From contig NZ_JNZD01000027.1 of assembly GCF_000725495.1 (NCBI RefSeq), positions 139,582-203,581 of the forward strand: a stretch of 64,000 nucleotides of DNA, read 5' to 3'. This document shows positions 42,597 to 51,359 of this stretch, piece after piece; the first letter of the stretch is position 1; each line of letters begins with the position of its first letter. This DNA comes from Streptomyces aureus (GTDB lineage Bacteria; Actinomycetota; Actinomycetes; Streptomycetales; Streptomycetaceae). The notes below the pieces were generated by a model. That model worked only from the letters and a program-made list of their open reading frames with translations, was not told the DNA's origin and did not search any database. A program made the position numbers and the translations under genes.

Positions 42597-44720
42597 CTAG
42601 CGGGGCTCCGCCGGTGTCGCGGCGGAGGTCTCGGGGATACCGAAGCGCCCGTGGTGGATCGCCTTGCCGTCGCTGCCCACGACCTCACGGCCGTCGAGCG
42701 GCGCGTCCAGCCGCACGGTCCGCTCGTAGATCTTGGCGATCATGATGCAGACCTTGTTCTTCCAGGGCTTCTCCGTGACGGTGACGGTCACCTTGTCGGA
42801 GGTCTCGTGCGCCGAGACGGTGTAGTCGGCGCACACACCGCCGGTGAAGTCGACCTTCAGCTCCCTGCCGTCGGCCGTGTAGCCCTGGACGGCGACGCCG
42901 TGCCGGGCGGCCGGCGAGGACGGCTGTCCGGACGGCACCGGCAGCGTCGGCTCCGCGCTCGGCGGCGCCGGTGACTGCGGGGAGGCCAGGAACGCCGGGT
43001 CGACCGCCGTGTGCGTCACGGTGTACGTGTCCTGCGCGCCCGGCGACCGCACCTCGAACAGCCAGGACGGCACCAGCGCCTGGCGCCCGTTGGCGCGCTG
43101 CGCCGCCAGCCCGAAGGTGGCCTTCTCGACCGTCGTCGCCTGCGGCTTCGCCGGGGAGGGGTGCTCGCACGGCATCTCGTCCCGGTCCTTCAGCGGTACA
43201 GGGCTGGCGCAGCCGCCGATGCCCATGCGCCGGCCGTCCGTCGCCGGAGCCGAACCGTTCATCAGGTCCAGCGTCTTGCGCGCACTGACGACCGGGTACG
43301 CGTCGCCCTCCACCGGTGCCTTCAACTGGCCGCTGCCGCCGACGACATGACCGGACGAGCCGATCCGCAGGCCCGTCGTCCACCCGTACGTGGGCAGTCC
43401 GCCCAGCACCGGATCGGCGTTCACCACCCGCACCTGGCCCATCAGCTGACCGGTGTCCAGCTTCGCGCCGTCCTGGCCGAGCGCCTTCAGCACGGGCGCG
43501 GCCGCCTTCCTCGCCGTCGCCTCGCTCACCGGGTCCGACGCGGAACCGGCGGCGGAGCCGGGGTCGCCCGGCGAGCACGTCGTGACCTTGACGCAGTTGT
43601 CGCCGCCCGGCAGGGCGGAGGCGAAGGTCCAGGTCCCCGGCGCGTCGGCGGTGACCCGCAGGTTCGGCTCGTTCCCGTCCTTGACGGCGCCGACCGTCCA
43701 GGCGTCCCCGGTGAGCCGGGGCGCGCCGGCCAGCCCGAGGGCCTTCGCGAGCCGGGCCACCTCGGCGCGGGTCACCTTGCCCTCGGCCCAGCGCACATGC
43801 GCCGAACCCGGTCCCGCGGGCAGCGCCCCGCTCGCGCGGTAGGTCGAGCCGTAGGGGTCGGGCTCGCCCGGGGCGATGCCGGCGTTGCCGCCCGTCGCCC
43901 CGGTGGCCGTGGTGTAGCCGTCGAGGGCCAGCGGCGGGGGAGTGGCGTCGGAGCCGGCCGTACCGGACCGGCCGCCGCCGGACGCCGTCGCGGTGAGGTA
44001 CGCGCCGCCGCCTCCGACGAGCAGCACGGCGGCGACGACCGAGGCGACGGCCGCCGGCGTGCGCCGCCGGCGCCCCTCATGGGCCCCGGCACCCTCGACG
44101 GGCACGACGACCTCGTCCGCCACGGACCCTGCGGGGGAGGAACGGTCGGGCTCCTCGTCCCGGGACCCCTCGGCGCGTCCCGGGGGCACGTCCCCGGGGG
44201 TGTCCTCGCCCCGGTCCTGTCCGGACGGGGCGCTGGAGCCCGCAGCCACCGTGTCCTTCCCGGGGTCCTCCCCGGCGGTGTCCTGGGCCGTGTTCTCGGC
44301 GGGGCTCGCGGGGCTGTCCTCGGCCGTGTTCTCGTCAGTGCCCTCGGGGCCGCCCTCTTCCGTGTCCGCGGCAGGGCTCGTGGGGCCGCCCGCAGCAGCG
44401 TTCGCGGGGTCGGCCTGCGCAGCGCTCGCGGGGCTGTCCTCGGCAGCGCCGGCAGGGGCGCCGTCCTCGGCATCCGGCGTGACGGGCTGCCCGGCGGAAT
44501 CCGTGACGGCCCCCTCGGGGGAACCCGTGACGGCCTTCCCGGCGGGGCGCTCGTCCCGGTCCTTGCCGGAGTCCTCACCGGGGGCTGCGGTCACCGCGCT
44601 ACCGGCGGTGGTCTCCCCGGGGGAACCCGTGACGGCGTCCTCGGCGGTGCCGTCGGCGGGACCCCGGGCGTGACCCGCGGCGGGATCGGTCGCGTCGTTG
44701 TCGGGTCGCTCGGTGCTCAC
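42597..44720 (-). CDS. Large single-pass membrane protein with acidic low-complexity N-terminus
   Basis: The 707-residue protein has an N-terminal ~220-residue region very rich in Ala, Glu, Asp, Thr, Pro and Gly with degenerate repeats (for example AVTGSPGE, EDSPASPAEN), a single transmembrane helix (AAVASVVAAVLLVGGGGAYLTA, about residue 230) and a C-terminal ~420-residue domain that should lie outside the cell. That domain contains ADPVLGGLPTYGWTTGLRIG and a C-terminal cystine-like pair. No catalytic motif is recognised; signalling or cell-wall roles are possible. GTG 44720 follows AAGGAG; an upstream frame to 44861 has no ribosome-binding site. Confidence 0.78.
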   Translation of the reverse strand: MSTERPDNDATDPAAGHARGPADGTAEDAVTGSPGETTAGSAVTAAPGEDSGKDRDERPAGKAVTGSPEGAVTDSAGQPVTPDAEDGAPAGAAEDSPASAAQADPANAAAGGPTSPAADTEEGGPEGTDENTAEDSPASPAENTAQDTAGEDPGKDTVAAGSSAPSGQDRGEDTPGDVPPGRAEGSRDEEPDRSSPAGSVADEVVVPVEGAGAHEGRRRRTPAAVASVVAAVLLVGGGGAYLTATASGGGRSGTAGSDATPPPLALDGYTTATGATGGNAGIAPGEPDPYGSTYRASGALPAGPGSAHVRWAEGKVTRAEVARLAKALGLAGAPRLTGDAWTVGAVKDGNEPNLRVTADAPGTWTFASALPGGDNCVKVTTCSPGDPGSAAGSASDPVSEATARKAAAPVLKALGQDGAKLDTGQLMGQVRVVNADPVLGGLPTYGWTTGLRIGSSGHVVGGSGQLKAPVEGDAYPVVSARKTLDLMNGSAPATDGRRMGIGGCASPVPLKDRDEMPCEHPSPAKPQATTVEKATFGLAAQRANGRQALVPSWLFEVRSPGAQDTYTVTHTAVDPAFLASPQSPAPPSAEPTLPVPSGQPSSPAARHGVAVQGYTADGRELKVDFTGGVCADYTVSAHETSDKVTVTVTEKPWKNKVCIMIAKIYERTVRLDAPLDGREVVGSDGKAIHHGRFGIPETSAATPAEPR

Positions 44721-44928
44721 CGCATCGCTCCTTCGGCTCCACTGCTGTCCCATGACCCGGCCCTGTCGACGACGGGCACTCCTGGGTCGTAGCGCGCATC
44801 CCCGGTACGGGGGACAGCGATGGGACGCGGCGGGGGAGCGCACGGTTCCCTGCGGGCGCACTCCTTTTCACCCGTTCGGCGCCGCCGGGGCTCTCACCCG
44901 TACGGCGGCACCGCCCGGAGACCGCCGG

Positions 44929-45150
44929 TCAGTCGCCGTATTCGGACATCGCGTCGAGGAGTCGCGCCGAGGCGGGAGGCACGGTCACCCCGTGGATGAG
45001 GGAGGGGGACACATGGAGGGGAACGGCCGGGGCGGGGGCCGCCCAGTGACCGGCCATCCGGGCGCAGTCGCCGCGCAGCGACGCCAGATCGCCTTCCAGG
45101 TCGCTGACCGGGCCGAGCGGAGCGGTGTCGTGGACCTTGAGGTTCGTCAT
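44929..45150 (-). CDS. Small protein of unknown function
   Basis: The 73-residue frame (MTNLKVHDTAPLGPVSDLEGDLASLRGDCARMAGHW...LLDAMSEYGD) looks like a soluble small protein. There is no Shine-Dalgarno sequence, but TACGGT (45157-45162) sits six bases before the ATG and would give a leaderless transcript. Codon third positions are G+C-rich as in real genes of the region. It is divergent from the PfkB kinase gene. Function cannot be inferred. Confidence 0.55.
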   Translation of the reverse strand: MTNLKVHDTAPLGPVSDLEGDLASLRGDCARMAGHWAAPAPAVPLHVSPSLIHGVTVPPASARLLDAMSEYGD

Positions 45151-45190
45151 ACCGGAACCGTATGCACCGTTGCCGTCACGAAGAAAGATC

Positions 45191-45204
45191 TACTATCGGG
45201 TAGT
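45191..45204 (+). promoter_or_regulatory. Short dyad upstream of the PfkB kinase gene
   Basis: CTACTATCGGGTAG has 4-bp inverted arms (CTAC/GTAG) and lies about 80 bp before the kinase start codon in a relatively AT-rich stretch, consistent with promoter or operator sequence. Arms are too short to be sure. Confidence 0.3.
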
Positions 45205-45283
45205 TTTGGCCCTTCAGGGGTCGCGTGCGGACCCGGTAGCGTTAACTGTCAATCCCCTCCCCTCGCAGGAGCGTGTCCTAGCC

Positions 45284-46258
45284 GTGCGTATCGCAGTCAC
45301 CGGCTCCATCGCCACCGACCACCTCATGACCTTCCCCGGCCGATTCGCCGACCAATTGGTCGCCGATCAGCTGCACACGGTCTCCCTCTCCTTCCTGGTC
45401 GACAACCTCGATGTCCGCCGGGGAGGGGTCGGCGCGAACATCGCGTTCGGTATGGGCCAGCTCGGTACCCGTCCGATCCTGGTCGGAGCGGCCGGCTCGG
45501 ACTTCGACGAGTACCGCGCCTGGCTGGACCGGCACGGTGTCGACACCGCCTCCGTGCGTATCTCCGAGGTGCTGCACACCGCGCGCTTCGTGTGCACCAC
45601 GGACGCCGACCACAACCAGATCGGCTCCTTCTATACCGGCGCGATGAGCGAGGCCCGCCTCATCGAGCTCAAGGCCGTCGCGGACCGGGTCGGCGGTCTC
45701 GACCTGGTCCTGATCGGAGCGGACGACCCCGAGGGGATGCTCCGCCACACCGAGGAGTGCCGTTCGCGCGGCATCCCGTTCGCCGCCGACTTCTCGCAGC
45801 AGATCGCGCGCATGAACGGCGACGAGATCCGCGTCCTGCTGGACGGCGCGACGTACCTCTTCTCGAACGAGTACGAGAAGGGGCTCATCGAGTCCAAGAC
45901 GGGCTGGAGCGACGAGGAGATCCTGGCCAAGGTCGGCCACCGGGTCACCACCCTCGGCTCGCGCGGTGTCCGCATCGAGCGCGTCGGCCACGACCCGATC
46001 GAGGTCGGCTGCGCCGAGGAGCAGCTCAAGGCGGACCCGACGGGCGTCGGTGACGCGTTCCGCGCCGGCTTCCTCTCCGGTCTGGCCTGGGGCGTCGGCC
46101 TGGAGCGCGCCGCCCAGGTCGGCTGCATGCTCGCCACCCTGGTGATCGAGACGGTCGGCACCCAGGAGTACCAGCTGAGCCGCGCCCACTTCATGGACCG
46201 CTTCACCAAGGCGTACGGCGACGACGCCGCCACCGAGGTCCGGGCGCACCTCGCCTAG
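45284..46258 (+). CDS. PfkB-family carbohydrate/nucleoside kinase
   Basis: The 324-residue kinase has the N-terminal ribokinase-like fold (RIAVTGSIATDHLMTFPG), PfkB signature 1 (RRGGVGANIAFGMGQLG) and signature 2 (DPTGVGDAFRAGFLSGL), which holds the catalytic Asp and the anion-hole GVGD. Actinobacterial relatives are often annotated as adenosine kinases; the substrate here could be adenosine or a sugar. GTG 45284 is chosen because the preceding AGGAG is the nearest ribosome-binding site, though spaced loosely. It is followed by a strong terminator. Confidence 0.9.
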   Translation: MRIAVTGSIATDHLMTFPGRFADQLVADQLHTVSLSFLVDNLDVRRGGVGANIAFGMGQLGTRPILVGAAGSDFDEYRAWLDRHGVDTASVRISEVLHTARFVCTTDADHNQIGSFYTGAMSEARLIELKAVADRVGGLDLVLIGADDPEGMLRHTEECRSRGIPFAADFSQQIARMNGDEIRVLLDGATYLFSNEYEKGLIESKTGWSDEEILAKVGHRVTTLGSRGVRIERVGHDPIEVGCAEEQLKADPTGVGDAFRAGFLSGLAWGVGLERAAQVGCMLATLVIETVGTQEYQLSRAHFMDRFTKAYGDDAATEVRAHLA

Positions 46259-46286
46259 ACCCGGTACGGCCGGTACACCGGACCGC

Positions 46287-46325
46287 AGCAGGGCCCGCCC
46301 CCGTACGACGGGGGCGGGCCCTGCT
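46287..46325 (+). terminator. PfkB kinase terminator
   Basis: An 18-bp perfect inverted repeat (46287-46304 and 46308-46325) with a 3-nt loop lies 29 bp after the kinase stop. Confidence 0.85.
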
Positions 46326-46363
46326 CGTCCCGGCGGGCGTGCGTCCCGCCTCGGCCCGGGCGG

Positions 46364-46459
46364 GCCGGCCGTCCCCGCCGAGGCAGGGCCCGGTCTCCGC
46401 ACCCGGCCCAGGTGCGCCGGCCGTCCCGGCCGAGGCGGGACCCGGCCTCCGCGCCCGGC
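46364..46459. repeat. Imperfect 44-bp direct repeat beside the desulfurase stop codon
   Basis: Bases 46364-46407 and 46416-46459 are 44-bp copies (period 52 bp) that differ at about five positions; both begin GCCGGCCGTCCC and end with CCCGGC. Copy two ends next to the stop codon of the desulfurase-TusA gene at 46461. Confidence 0.8.
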
Positions 46460-46460
46460 G

Positions 46461-47843
46461 CTACGACAGCCGGCGGACGACGTAGGCCGAGCCGTGCTCC
46501 GCCTCCTCCTCGCCCATGTACTCCTGGCCCCGCATCTCGCACCAGGCGGGGATGTCGAGGCGGGCCGCCTCGTCGTCGGACAGGACCCGGACCGTGCCGC
46601 CGAGGGGCACGTCCCCGATGACCTTGGCCAGTTCGATGACCGGGATCGGGCACCGCCGGCCCAGGGCGTCGACCACCAGCGTGTCGACGGACGCGGGCAC
46701 CTTCGTCACCGCGGTCGGCGCCCCCAGCTTCTCGCGCACCCCGGAGACCACGCCGGGCAGGACCGACAGGAAGCGGTCGACGTCCTCCGCCGCGGTGCCC
46801 GGCGGCAGCGACACCCGCACGTTGCCCTCGCTCAGGACGCCCATGGCCTTCAGGACATGGCTCGGGGTCAGGGTGCTGCTCGTGCACGACGAGCCGGAGG
46901 AGACCGAGAAGCCCGCCCGGTCCAGTTCGTGCAGCAGGGTCTCCCCGTCGACATAGAGACAGGAGAAGGTGACGATCCCCGGGAGCCGGCGGTCCGCGTC
47001 GCCGACCACCTCGACGTCCGGCACCAGCGCGGGCACCCGCGCGCGGATCCGCTCCGTCAGCCCGCGCAGCCGGGCCGCCTCGGCCGCCGCCTCCGCGTGG
47101 ACGGCCCGCAGCGAGGCCGCCGCGGCGACGATCGCCGGGATGTTCTCGAACCCGGCCGCCCGCCCCGACTCCCGCTCGTCCGCGGGCCCTTGGGGCGCGA
47201 ACCGGACACCCTTGCGTACGACGAGCAGTCCGACACCCGAGGGTCCGCCCCATTTGTGGGCACTCGCCGTCAGCAGGGACCAGTCGCCCTCGACCCGCCC
47301 CCAGCCCAGCGACTGGGCGGCGTCCACCAGCAGCGGCACTCCCGCCTCCCGGCACACCCGTGCCACCTCGGCCACCGGCTGCTCCGTGCCCACCTCGTGG
47401 TTGGCGGACTGGAGGCAGGCCAGCGCGGTGCCGGGACCGAGGGCGTCGGCCCAGGACGAAGCGGACACCCGGCCGGTGCGGTCCACCTGAACACGGGTCA
47501 CGGATCCACCCGACGCCTCGTGGAGGTCTGCCGAATGGAGCACCGAAGAGTGTTCGACGGCTGACACGATCAGGTGGTCTCCGACGCGCCGCCGGCCCGC
47601 CAGGGCGCCCCCGACACCGGCGTGCACCGCCCGGGTTCCGGAGGGGGTGAAGGCCAGTTCGTCGGGACGGCAGCCCACCGCCTCGGCGGCCGCCTCGCGC
47701 GCCGCGTCGAGGAGCAGCCGGGCCCTCCTTCCCTCACGGTAGAGACGGGCGGGATCGGCCCACCCCTCGTCGAACGAGGCCTGCAGGGCCTGCCGGGCGA
47801 CGGGATGCAGCGGTGCCGCGGACGCGGCGTCGAAGTAGGACAC
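46461..47843 (-). CDS. Cysteine desulfurase fused to a TusA-like sulfur-carrier domain
   Basis: In this 460-residue protein residues 1-375 form a class-V aminotransferase-fold desulfurase with PLP lysine Lys197 (TASAHKWGG) and catalytic Cys320 in a SSGSSCTSS loop, as in IscS/NifS. Residues ~385-460 are TusA-like, with the sulfur-accepting Cys398 in RCPIPVIELAKVIGD. Desulfurase removes sulfur from cysteine as persulfide and TusA relays it, so the fusion should pass sulfur within one chain. GTG 47843 (VSYFDAASAAPLHP) is the start of the family fold; 29 extra upstream codons look like non-coding. Confidence 0.92.
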   Translation of the reverse strand: MSYFDAASAAPLHPVARQALQASFDEGWADPARLYREGRRARLLLDAAREAAAEAVGCRPDELAFTPSGTRAVHAGVGGALAGRRRVGDHLIVSAVEHSSVLHSADLHEASGGSVTRVQVDRTGRVSASSWADALGPGTALACLQSANHEVGTEQPVAEVARVCREAGVPLLVDAAQSLGWGRVEGDWSLLTASAHKWGGPSGVGLLVVRKGVRFAPQGPADERESGRAAGFENIPAIVAAAASLRAVHAEAAAEAARLRGLTERIRARVPALVPDVEVVGDADRRLPGIVTFSCLYVDGETLLHELDRAGFSVSSGSSCTSSTLTPSHVLKAMGVLSEGNVRVSLPPGTAAEDVDRFLSVLPGVVSGVREKLGAPTAVTKVPASVDTLVVDALGRRCPIPVIELAKVIGDVPLGGTVRVLSDDEAARLDIPAWCEMRGQEYMGEEEAEHGSAYVVRRLS

Positions 47844-48141
47844 GCCCCCAACGCTAGTCCCGCGACCCGTGCGGCCGGTCCGCCGCGGGGGTCCCCAAGA
47901 GGGCGTCAGAAGCCATCCGGACCGGGGCATTCCAGGTGCTCCCGAAGGGTCTCACCGGCCGAACGGCACTCCTTCGGGGAGTCGGGCGGCGCGTTGGGCA
48001 CCCTCCCCGCGCGACCCCAAATAGCGTCCAGTAGGGTTTGGTCCGCATAAACATCCAAACCCCTGCCCGACGCAGGGCGGCGACCGACCAGCGAGAAGGC
48101 CGCAGCCAACAGCGCGGGCGAGACTCTCGGGAAGGCGCTAC
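47844..48141. promoter_or_regulatory. Divergent promoter region of the desulfurase and ctaC genes
   Basis: This 298-bp region separates the desulfurase gene from ctaC. It contains an AT-richer stretch around 48018-48050 (AAATAGCGTCCAGTAGGG and GCATAAACATCC) suitable for the ctaC promoter; TAGGGT at 48032-48037 fits TANNNT. No gene is seen. Confidence 0.4.
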
Positions 48142-49107
48142 GTGAGTCCCAACGGCTCCGACCGCTCGCCGCGGCGCCCGATGCGGCGGAAGCTGCTGCA
48201 GGCAATGACTGCGGGCCTGGTCCTGGCGACAGCCACTGGTTGCTCGTACAACTGGGAAGACTTCCCCCGCCTTGGTATGCCCACCCCGGTCACGGAGCAG
48301 GCTCCGCGGATCCTCTCCCTCTGGCAGGGCTCGTGGGCGGCCGCGCTCGCAACGGGCGTGCTGGTCTGGGGCCTGATCCTGTGGAGCGTCATCTTCCACC
48401 GGCGCAGCCGGACCAAGGTCGAAGTCCCTCCGCAGACCCGGTACAACATGCCCATCGAGGCGCTGTACACGGTGGTCCCGCTCATCATCGTCTCCGTGCT
48501 GTTCTACTTCACGGCACGCGACGAGACGAAGCTCCTCAGCCTCAGCCCGAAGCCCGACGTCACGGTCAACGTGGTCGGCTTCCAGTGGAGCTGGGGCTTC
48601 AACTACATCGAGGACGTCCCCGGTTCCGCCGGGAACGCCAAGACCGACCCGAACCTGGCCGCCATTCCGGACCGGTTCAAGAAGGACTTCCCGGCGAACG
48701 CCGGCGGTGTCTACGACGTCGGCACGCCCGCCACGAAGAACCCGCAGACGGGCAACCCCGGTCCGACCCTCTGGCTCCCCAAGGGCAAGACGGTCCGCTT
48801 CGTCCTCACTTCGCGTGACGTCATCCACTCCTTCTGGGTGGTGCCGTTCCTCATGAAGCAGGACGTCATCCCGGGGCACACGAACTCCTTCCAGGTGACC
48901 CCCAACCGTGAGGGCACCTTCCTGGGCAAGTGCGCCGAGCTGTGCGGCGTCGACCACTCCCGGATGCTCTTCAACGTGAAGGTCGTCTCCCCCGAGCGCT
49001 ACGAGGCCCACCTCAAGGAGCTCGCGGCCAAGGGACAGACCGGTTACGTCCCGGCCGGCATTGAGCAGACGGGCCACGAGAAGAACCGGGAGACGAACAA
49101 CCTGTGA
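48142..49107 (+). CDS. ctaC: Cytochrome c oxidase subunit II (aa3 type)
   Basis: The 321-residue lipoprotein has a signal sequence with lipobox (LVLATATGC, Cys ~33), two transmembrane helices and a C-terminal cupredoxin domain binding CuA: Cys264, Cys268, His272 and Met275 in [14 protein letters not shown], with the upstream His in RDVIHSFWV. It receives electrons from the bc1 complex and passes them to subunit I. GTG 48142 begins the frame. ctaD overlaps its stop by 4 bp (GTGA), so translation is coupled. Confidence 0.97.
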   Translation: MSPNGSDRSPRRPMRRKLLQAMTAGLVLATATGCSYNWEDFPRLGMPTPVTEQAPRILSLWQGSWAAALATGVLVWGLILWSVIFHRRSRTKVEVPPQTRYNMPIEALYTVVPLIIVSVLFYFTARDETKLLSLSPKPDVTVNVVGFQWSWGFNYIEDVPGSAGNAKTDPNLAAIPDRFKKDFPANAGGVYDVGTPATKNPQTGNPGPTLWLPKGKTVRFVLTSRDVIHSFWVVPFLMKQDVIPGHTNSFQVTPNREGTFLGKCAELCGVDHSRMLFNVKVVSPERYEAHLKELAAKGQTGYVPAGIEQTGHEKNRETNNL

Positions 49108-50834
49108 GCATCCTCAACGAACCCCAGGGTGCCGCCGAAGACTCGTACGAGAACGAGCTGCCGGTGCGGCGCAAGCAGCCCGGCAGTGTCGTGATCAAGT
49201 GGCTCACCACCACTGACCACAAGACGATCGGTACGTTGTACCTCGTCACCTCGTTCGCGTTCTTCCTGATCGGCGGCGTCATGGCGCTGCTGATGCGCGC
49301 CGAACTCGCCCGTCCCGGACTGCAGATCCTCTCGAACGAGCAGTTCAACCAGGCGTTCACGATGCACGGCACGATCATGCTGCTGATGTTCGCGACGCCG
49401 CTGTTCGCCGGTTTCACGAACTGGATCATGCCGCTGCAGATCGGCGCGCCCGACGTGGCGTTCCCGCGGCTGAACATGTTCGCCTACTGGCTGTACCTCT
49501 TCGGCTCGACGATCGCGGTCGGTGGCTTCCTCACCCCCCAGGGTGCGGCCGACTTCGGCTGGTTCGCCTACAGCCCGCTGTCGGACGCGGTCCGCTCGCC
49601 GGGCATCGGCGCCGACATGTGGATCATGGGTCTGGCCTTCTCCGGCTTCGGCACCATCCTCGGCGCGGTCAACTTCATCACCACGATCATCTGCATGCGC
49701 GCTCCGGGCATGACGATGTTCCGTATGCCGATCTTCGTGTGGAACGTGCTGCTCACCGCGGTTCTGGTGCTGCTGGCCTTCCCCGTCCTCGCGGCGGCGC
49801 TGTTCGCCCTGGAGGCGGACCGTAAATTCGGTGCGCACGTATTCGACGCGGCAAACGGCGGAGCCCTGCTCTGGCAACACCTCTTCTGGTTCTTCGGCCA
49901 TCCAGAGGTGTACATCATCGCGCTGCCGTTCTTCGGCATCATCTCCGAGGTCATCCCGGTCTTCTCGCGCAAGCCGATGTTCGGCTACATGGGTCTGATC
50001 GGCGCGACCATCGCGATCGCGGGTCTGTCCGTGACTGTGTGGGCGCACCACATGTACGTGACCGGTGGCGTACTCCTGCCGTTCTTCTCCTTCATGACGT
50101 TCCTCATCGCCGTACCGACCGGCGTGAAGTTCTTCAACTGGATCGGAACGATGTGGAAGGGCTCGCTGTCCTTCGAGACACCGATGCTCTGGGCCGTCGG
50201 CTTCCTCATCACGTTCACCTTCGGCGGTCTGACCGGCGTCATCCTGGCCTCGCCGCCGATGGACTTCCACGTCTCCGACTCCTACTTCGTGGTGGCGCAC
50301 TTCCACTACGTGGTGTTCGGCACCGTGGTGTTCGCGATGTTCTCCGGCTTCCACTTCTGGTGGCCGAAGATGACGGGCAAGATGCTCGACGAGCGTCTCG
50401 GCAAGATCACCTTCTGGACGCTGTTCGTGGGCTTCCACGGCACGTTCCTGGTGCAGCACTGGCTCGGTGCCGAGGGCATGCCGCGTCGTTACGCGGACTA
50501 CCTCGCGGCCGACGGCTTCACCGCGCTGAACACGATCTCGACGATCAGCTCGTTCCTGCTCGGCCTGTCGATCCTGCCGTTCCTCTACAACGTCTGGAAG
50601 ACGGCCAAGTACGGCAAGAAGGTCGAGGTCGACGACCCGTGGGGCTACGGCCGTTCGCTCGAATGGGCGACGTCCTGCCCGCCGCCGCGGCACAACTTCC
50701 TCACCCTGCCGCGGATCCGCAGTGAATCCCCGGCGTTCGACCTGCACCACCCCGAGATCGCCGCTCTCGACCAGCTCGAGAACGCCGGTCACGGCTCGTC
50801 GGCCCTTCCTGGTGGAAAGGAGGCCGGCAAGTGA
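49104..50834 (+). CDS. ctaD: Cytochrome c oxidase subunit I
   Basis: The 576-residue 12-helix heme-copper oxidase core carries [11 protein letters not shown] (heme a ligand His), [10 protein letters not shown] (CuB His cross-linked to Tyr), HHMYVTGG (CuB ligands) and [11 protein letters not shown] (heme a/a3 ligands). It reduces oxygen to water and pumps protons. The start GTG 49104 overlaps ctaC and its stop overlaps ctaF (GTGA), so ctaC-ctaD-ctaF is one operon. Confidence 0.98.
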   Translation: MSILNEPQGAAEDSYENELPVRRKQPGSVVIKWLTTTDHKTIGTLYLVTSFAFFLIGGVMALLMRAELARPGLQILSNEQFNQAFTMHGTIMLLMFATPLFAGFTNWIMPLQIGAPDVAFPRLNMFAYWLYLFGSTIAVGGFLTPQGAADFGWFAYSPLSDAVRSPGIGADMWIMGLAFSGFGTILGAVNFITTIICMRAPGMTMFRMPIFVWNVLLTAVLVLLAFPVLAAALFALEADRKFGAHVFDAANGGALLWQHLFWFFGHPEVYIIALPFFGIISEVIPVFSRKPMFGYMGLIGATIAIAGLSVTVWAHHMYVTGGVLLPFFSFMTFLIAVPTGVKFFNWIGTMWKGSLSFETPMLWAVGFLITFTFGGLTGVILASPPMDFHVSDSYFVVAHFHYVVFGTVVFAMFSGFHFWWPKMTGKMLDERLGKITFWTLFVGFHGTFLVQHWLGAEGMPRRYADYLAADGFTALNTISTISSFLLGLSILPFLYNVWKTAKYGKKVEVDDPWGYGRSLEWATSCPPPRHNFLTLPRIRSESPAFDLHHPEIAALDQLENAGHGSSALPGGKEAGK

Positions 50835-51229
50835 AGGTCCAAGGCAAGATGTTCATCTGGCTGGCGCTGTTCATCCTCATCATGGGTGTCGTCTACGGCG
50901 TCTGGTCCAAGGAGCCGGCCGGCACCACGGCCCTCTTCATGGGCTTCGGACTGAGCATGATGATCGGCTACTACCTGGCCTTCACGGCCCGGCGGGTCGA
51001 CGCCATGGCGCAGGACAACAAGGAGGCCGACGTCGCGGACGAGGCCGGCGAGGTGGGCTTCTTCAGCCCGCACAGCTGGCAGCCGCTCGCGCTCGGCGCC
51101 GGTGGCGCGCTCGCCTTCATGGGCGTCGTCTTCGGCTGGTGGCTGCTGTACTTCTCGGCACCGCTGATCATGCTGGGCCTGTGGGGCTGGGTCTTCGAGT
51201 ACTACCACGGTGAGAACCGCACCCAGTAG
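50831..51229 (+). CDS. ctaF: Cytochrome c oxidase subunit 4 (actinobacterial)
   Basis: The 132-residue protein has four hydrophobic helices (for example [19 protein letters not shown] and [22 protein letters not shown]) and matches the small subunit IV found in actinobacterial aa3 oxidases. It starts with GTG overlapping the ctaD stop and completes the operon, with a terminator 17 bp downstream. Subunit IV stabilises the oxidase-bc1 supercomplex in relatives. Confidence 0.93.
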   Translation: MKVQGKMFIWLALFILIMGVVYGVWSKEPAGTTALFMGFGLSMMIGYYLAFTARRVDAMAQDNKEADVADEAGEVGFFSPHSWQPLALGAGGALAFMGVVFGWWLLYFSAPLIMLGLWGWVFEYYHGENRTQ

Positions 51230-51245
51230 CACGCGCTGAACACCC

Positions 51246-51283
51246 GGGAGCCCGGACACTCCGTCAGGAGAGTCCGGGCTCCC
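51246..51283 (+). terminator. ctaCDF operon terminator
   Basis: GGGAGCCCGGAC (51246-51257) pairs perfectly with 51272-51283; the 14-nt loop can form a further short stem. A TCGTTTG follows. The hairpin ends the ctaCDF transcript before the transpeptidase gene. Confidence 0.8.
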
Positions 51284-51359
51284 TCGTTTGCCACGCCCGC
51301 CGTCCCTCGCACGGCTCACCCGGCGCGCCGTGCTTGACGGACGTTCATAGCGTGGACTC

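Noticed and set aside
44761..44928. Longer N-terminus for the large acidic membrane protein (start 44861)
   Set aside because: The upstream codons are Arg/Pro-rich with no ribosome-binding site, whereas GTG 44720 has AAGGAG 7 nt upstream.
45278..46402. Minus-strand frame of 374 codons opposite the PfkB kinase
   Set aside because: Antisense of a well supported PfkB gene, with repetitive Ala/Val/Asp/Gly composition and no ribosome-binding site.
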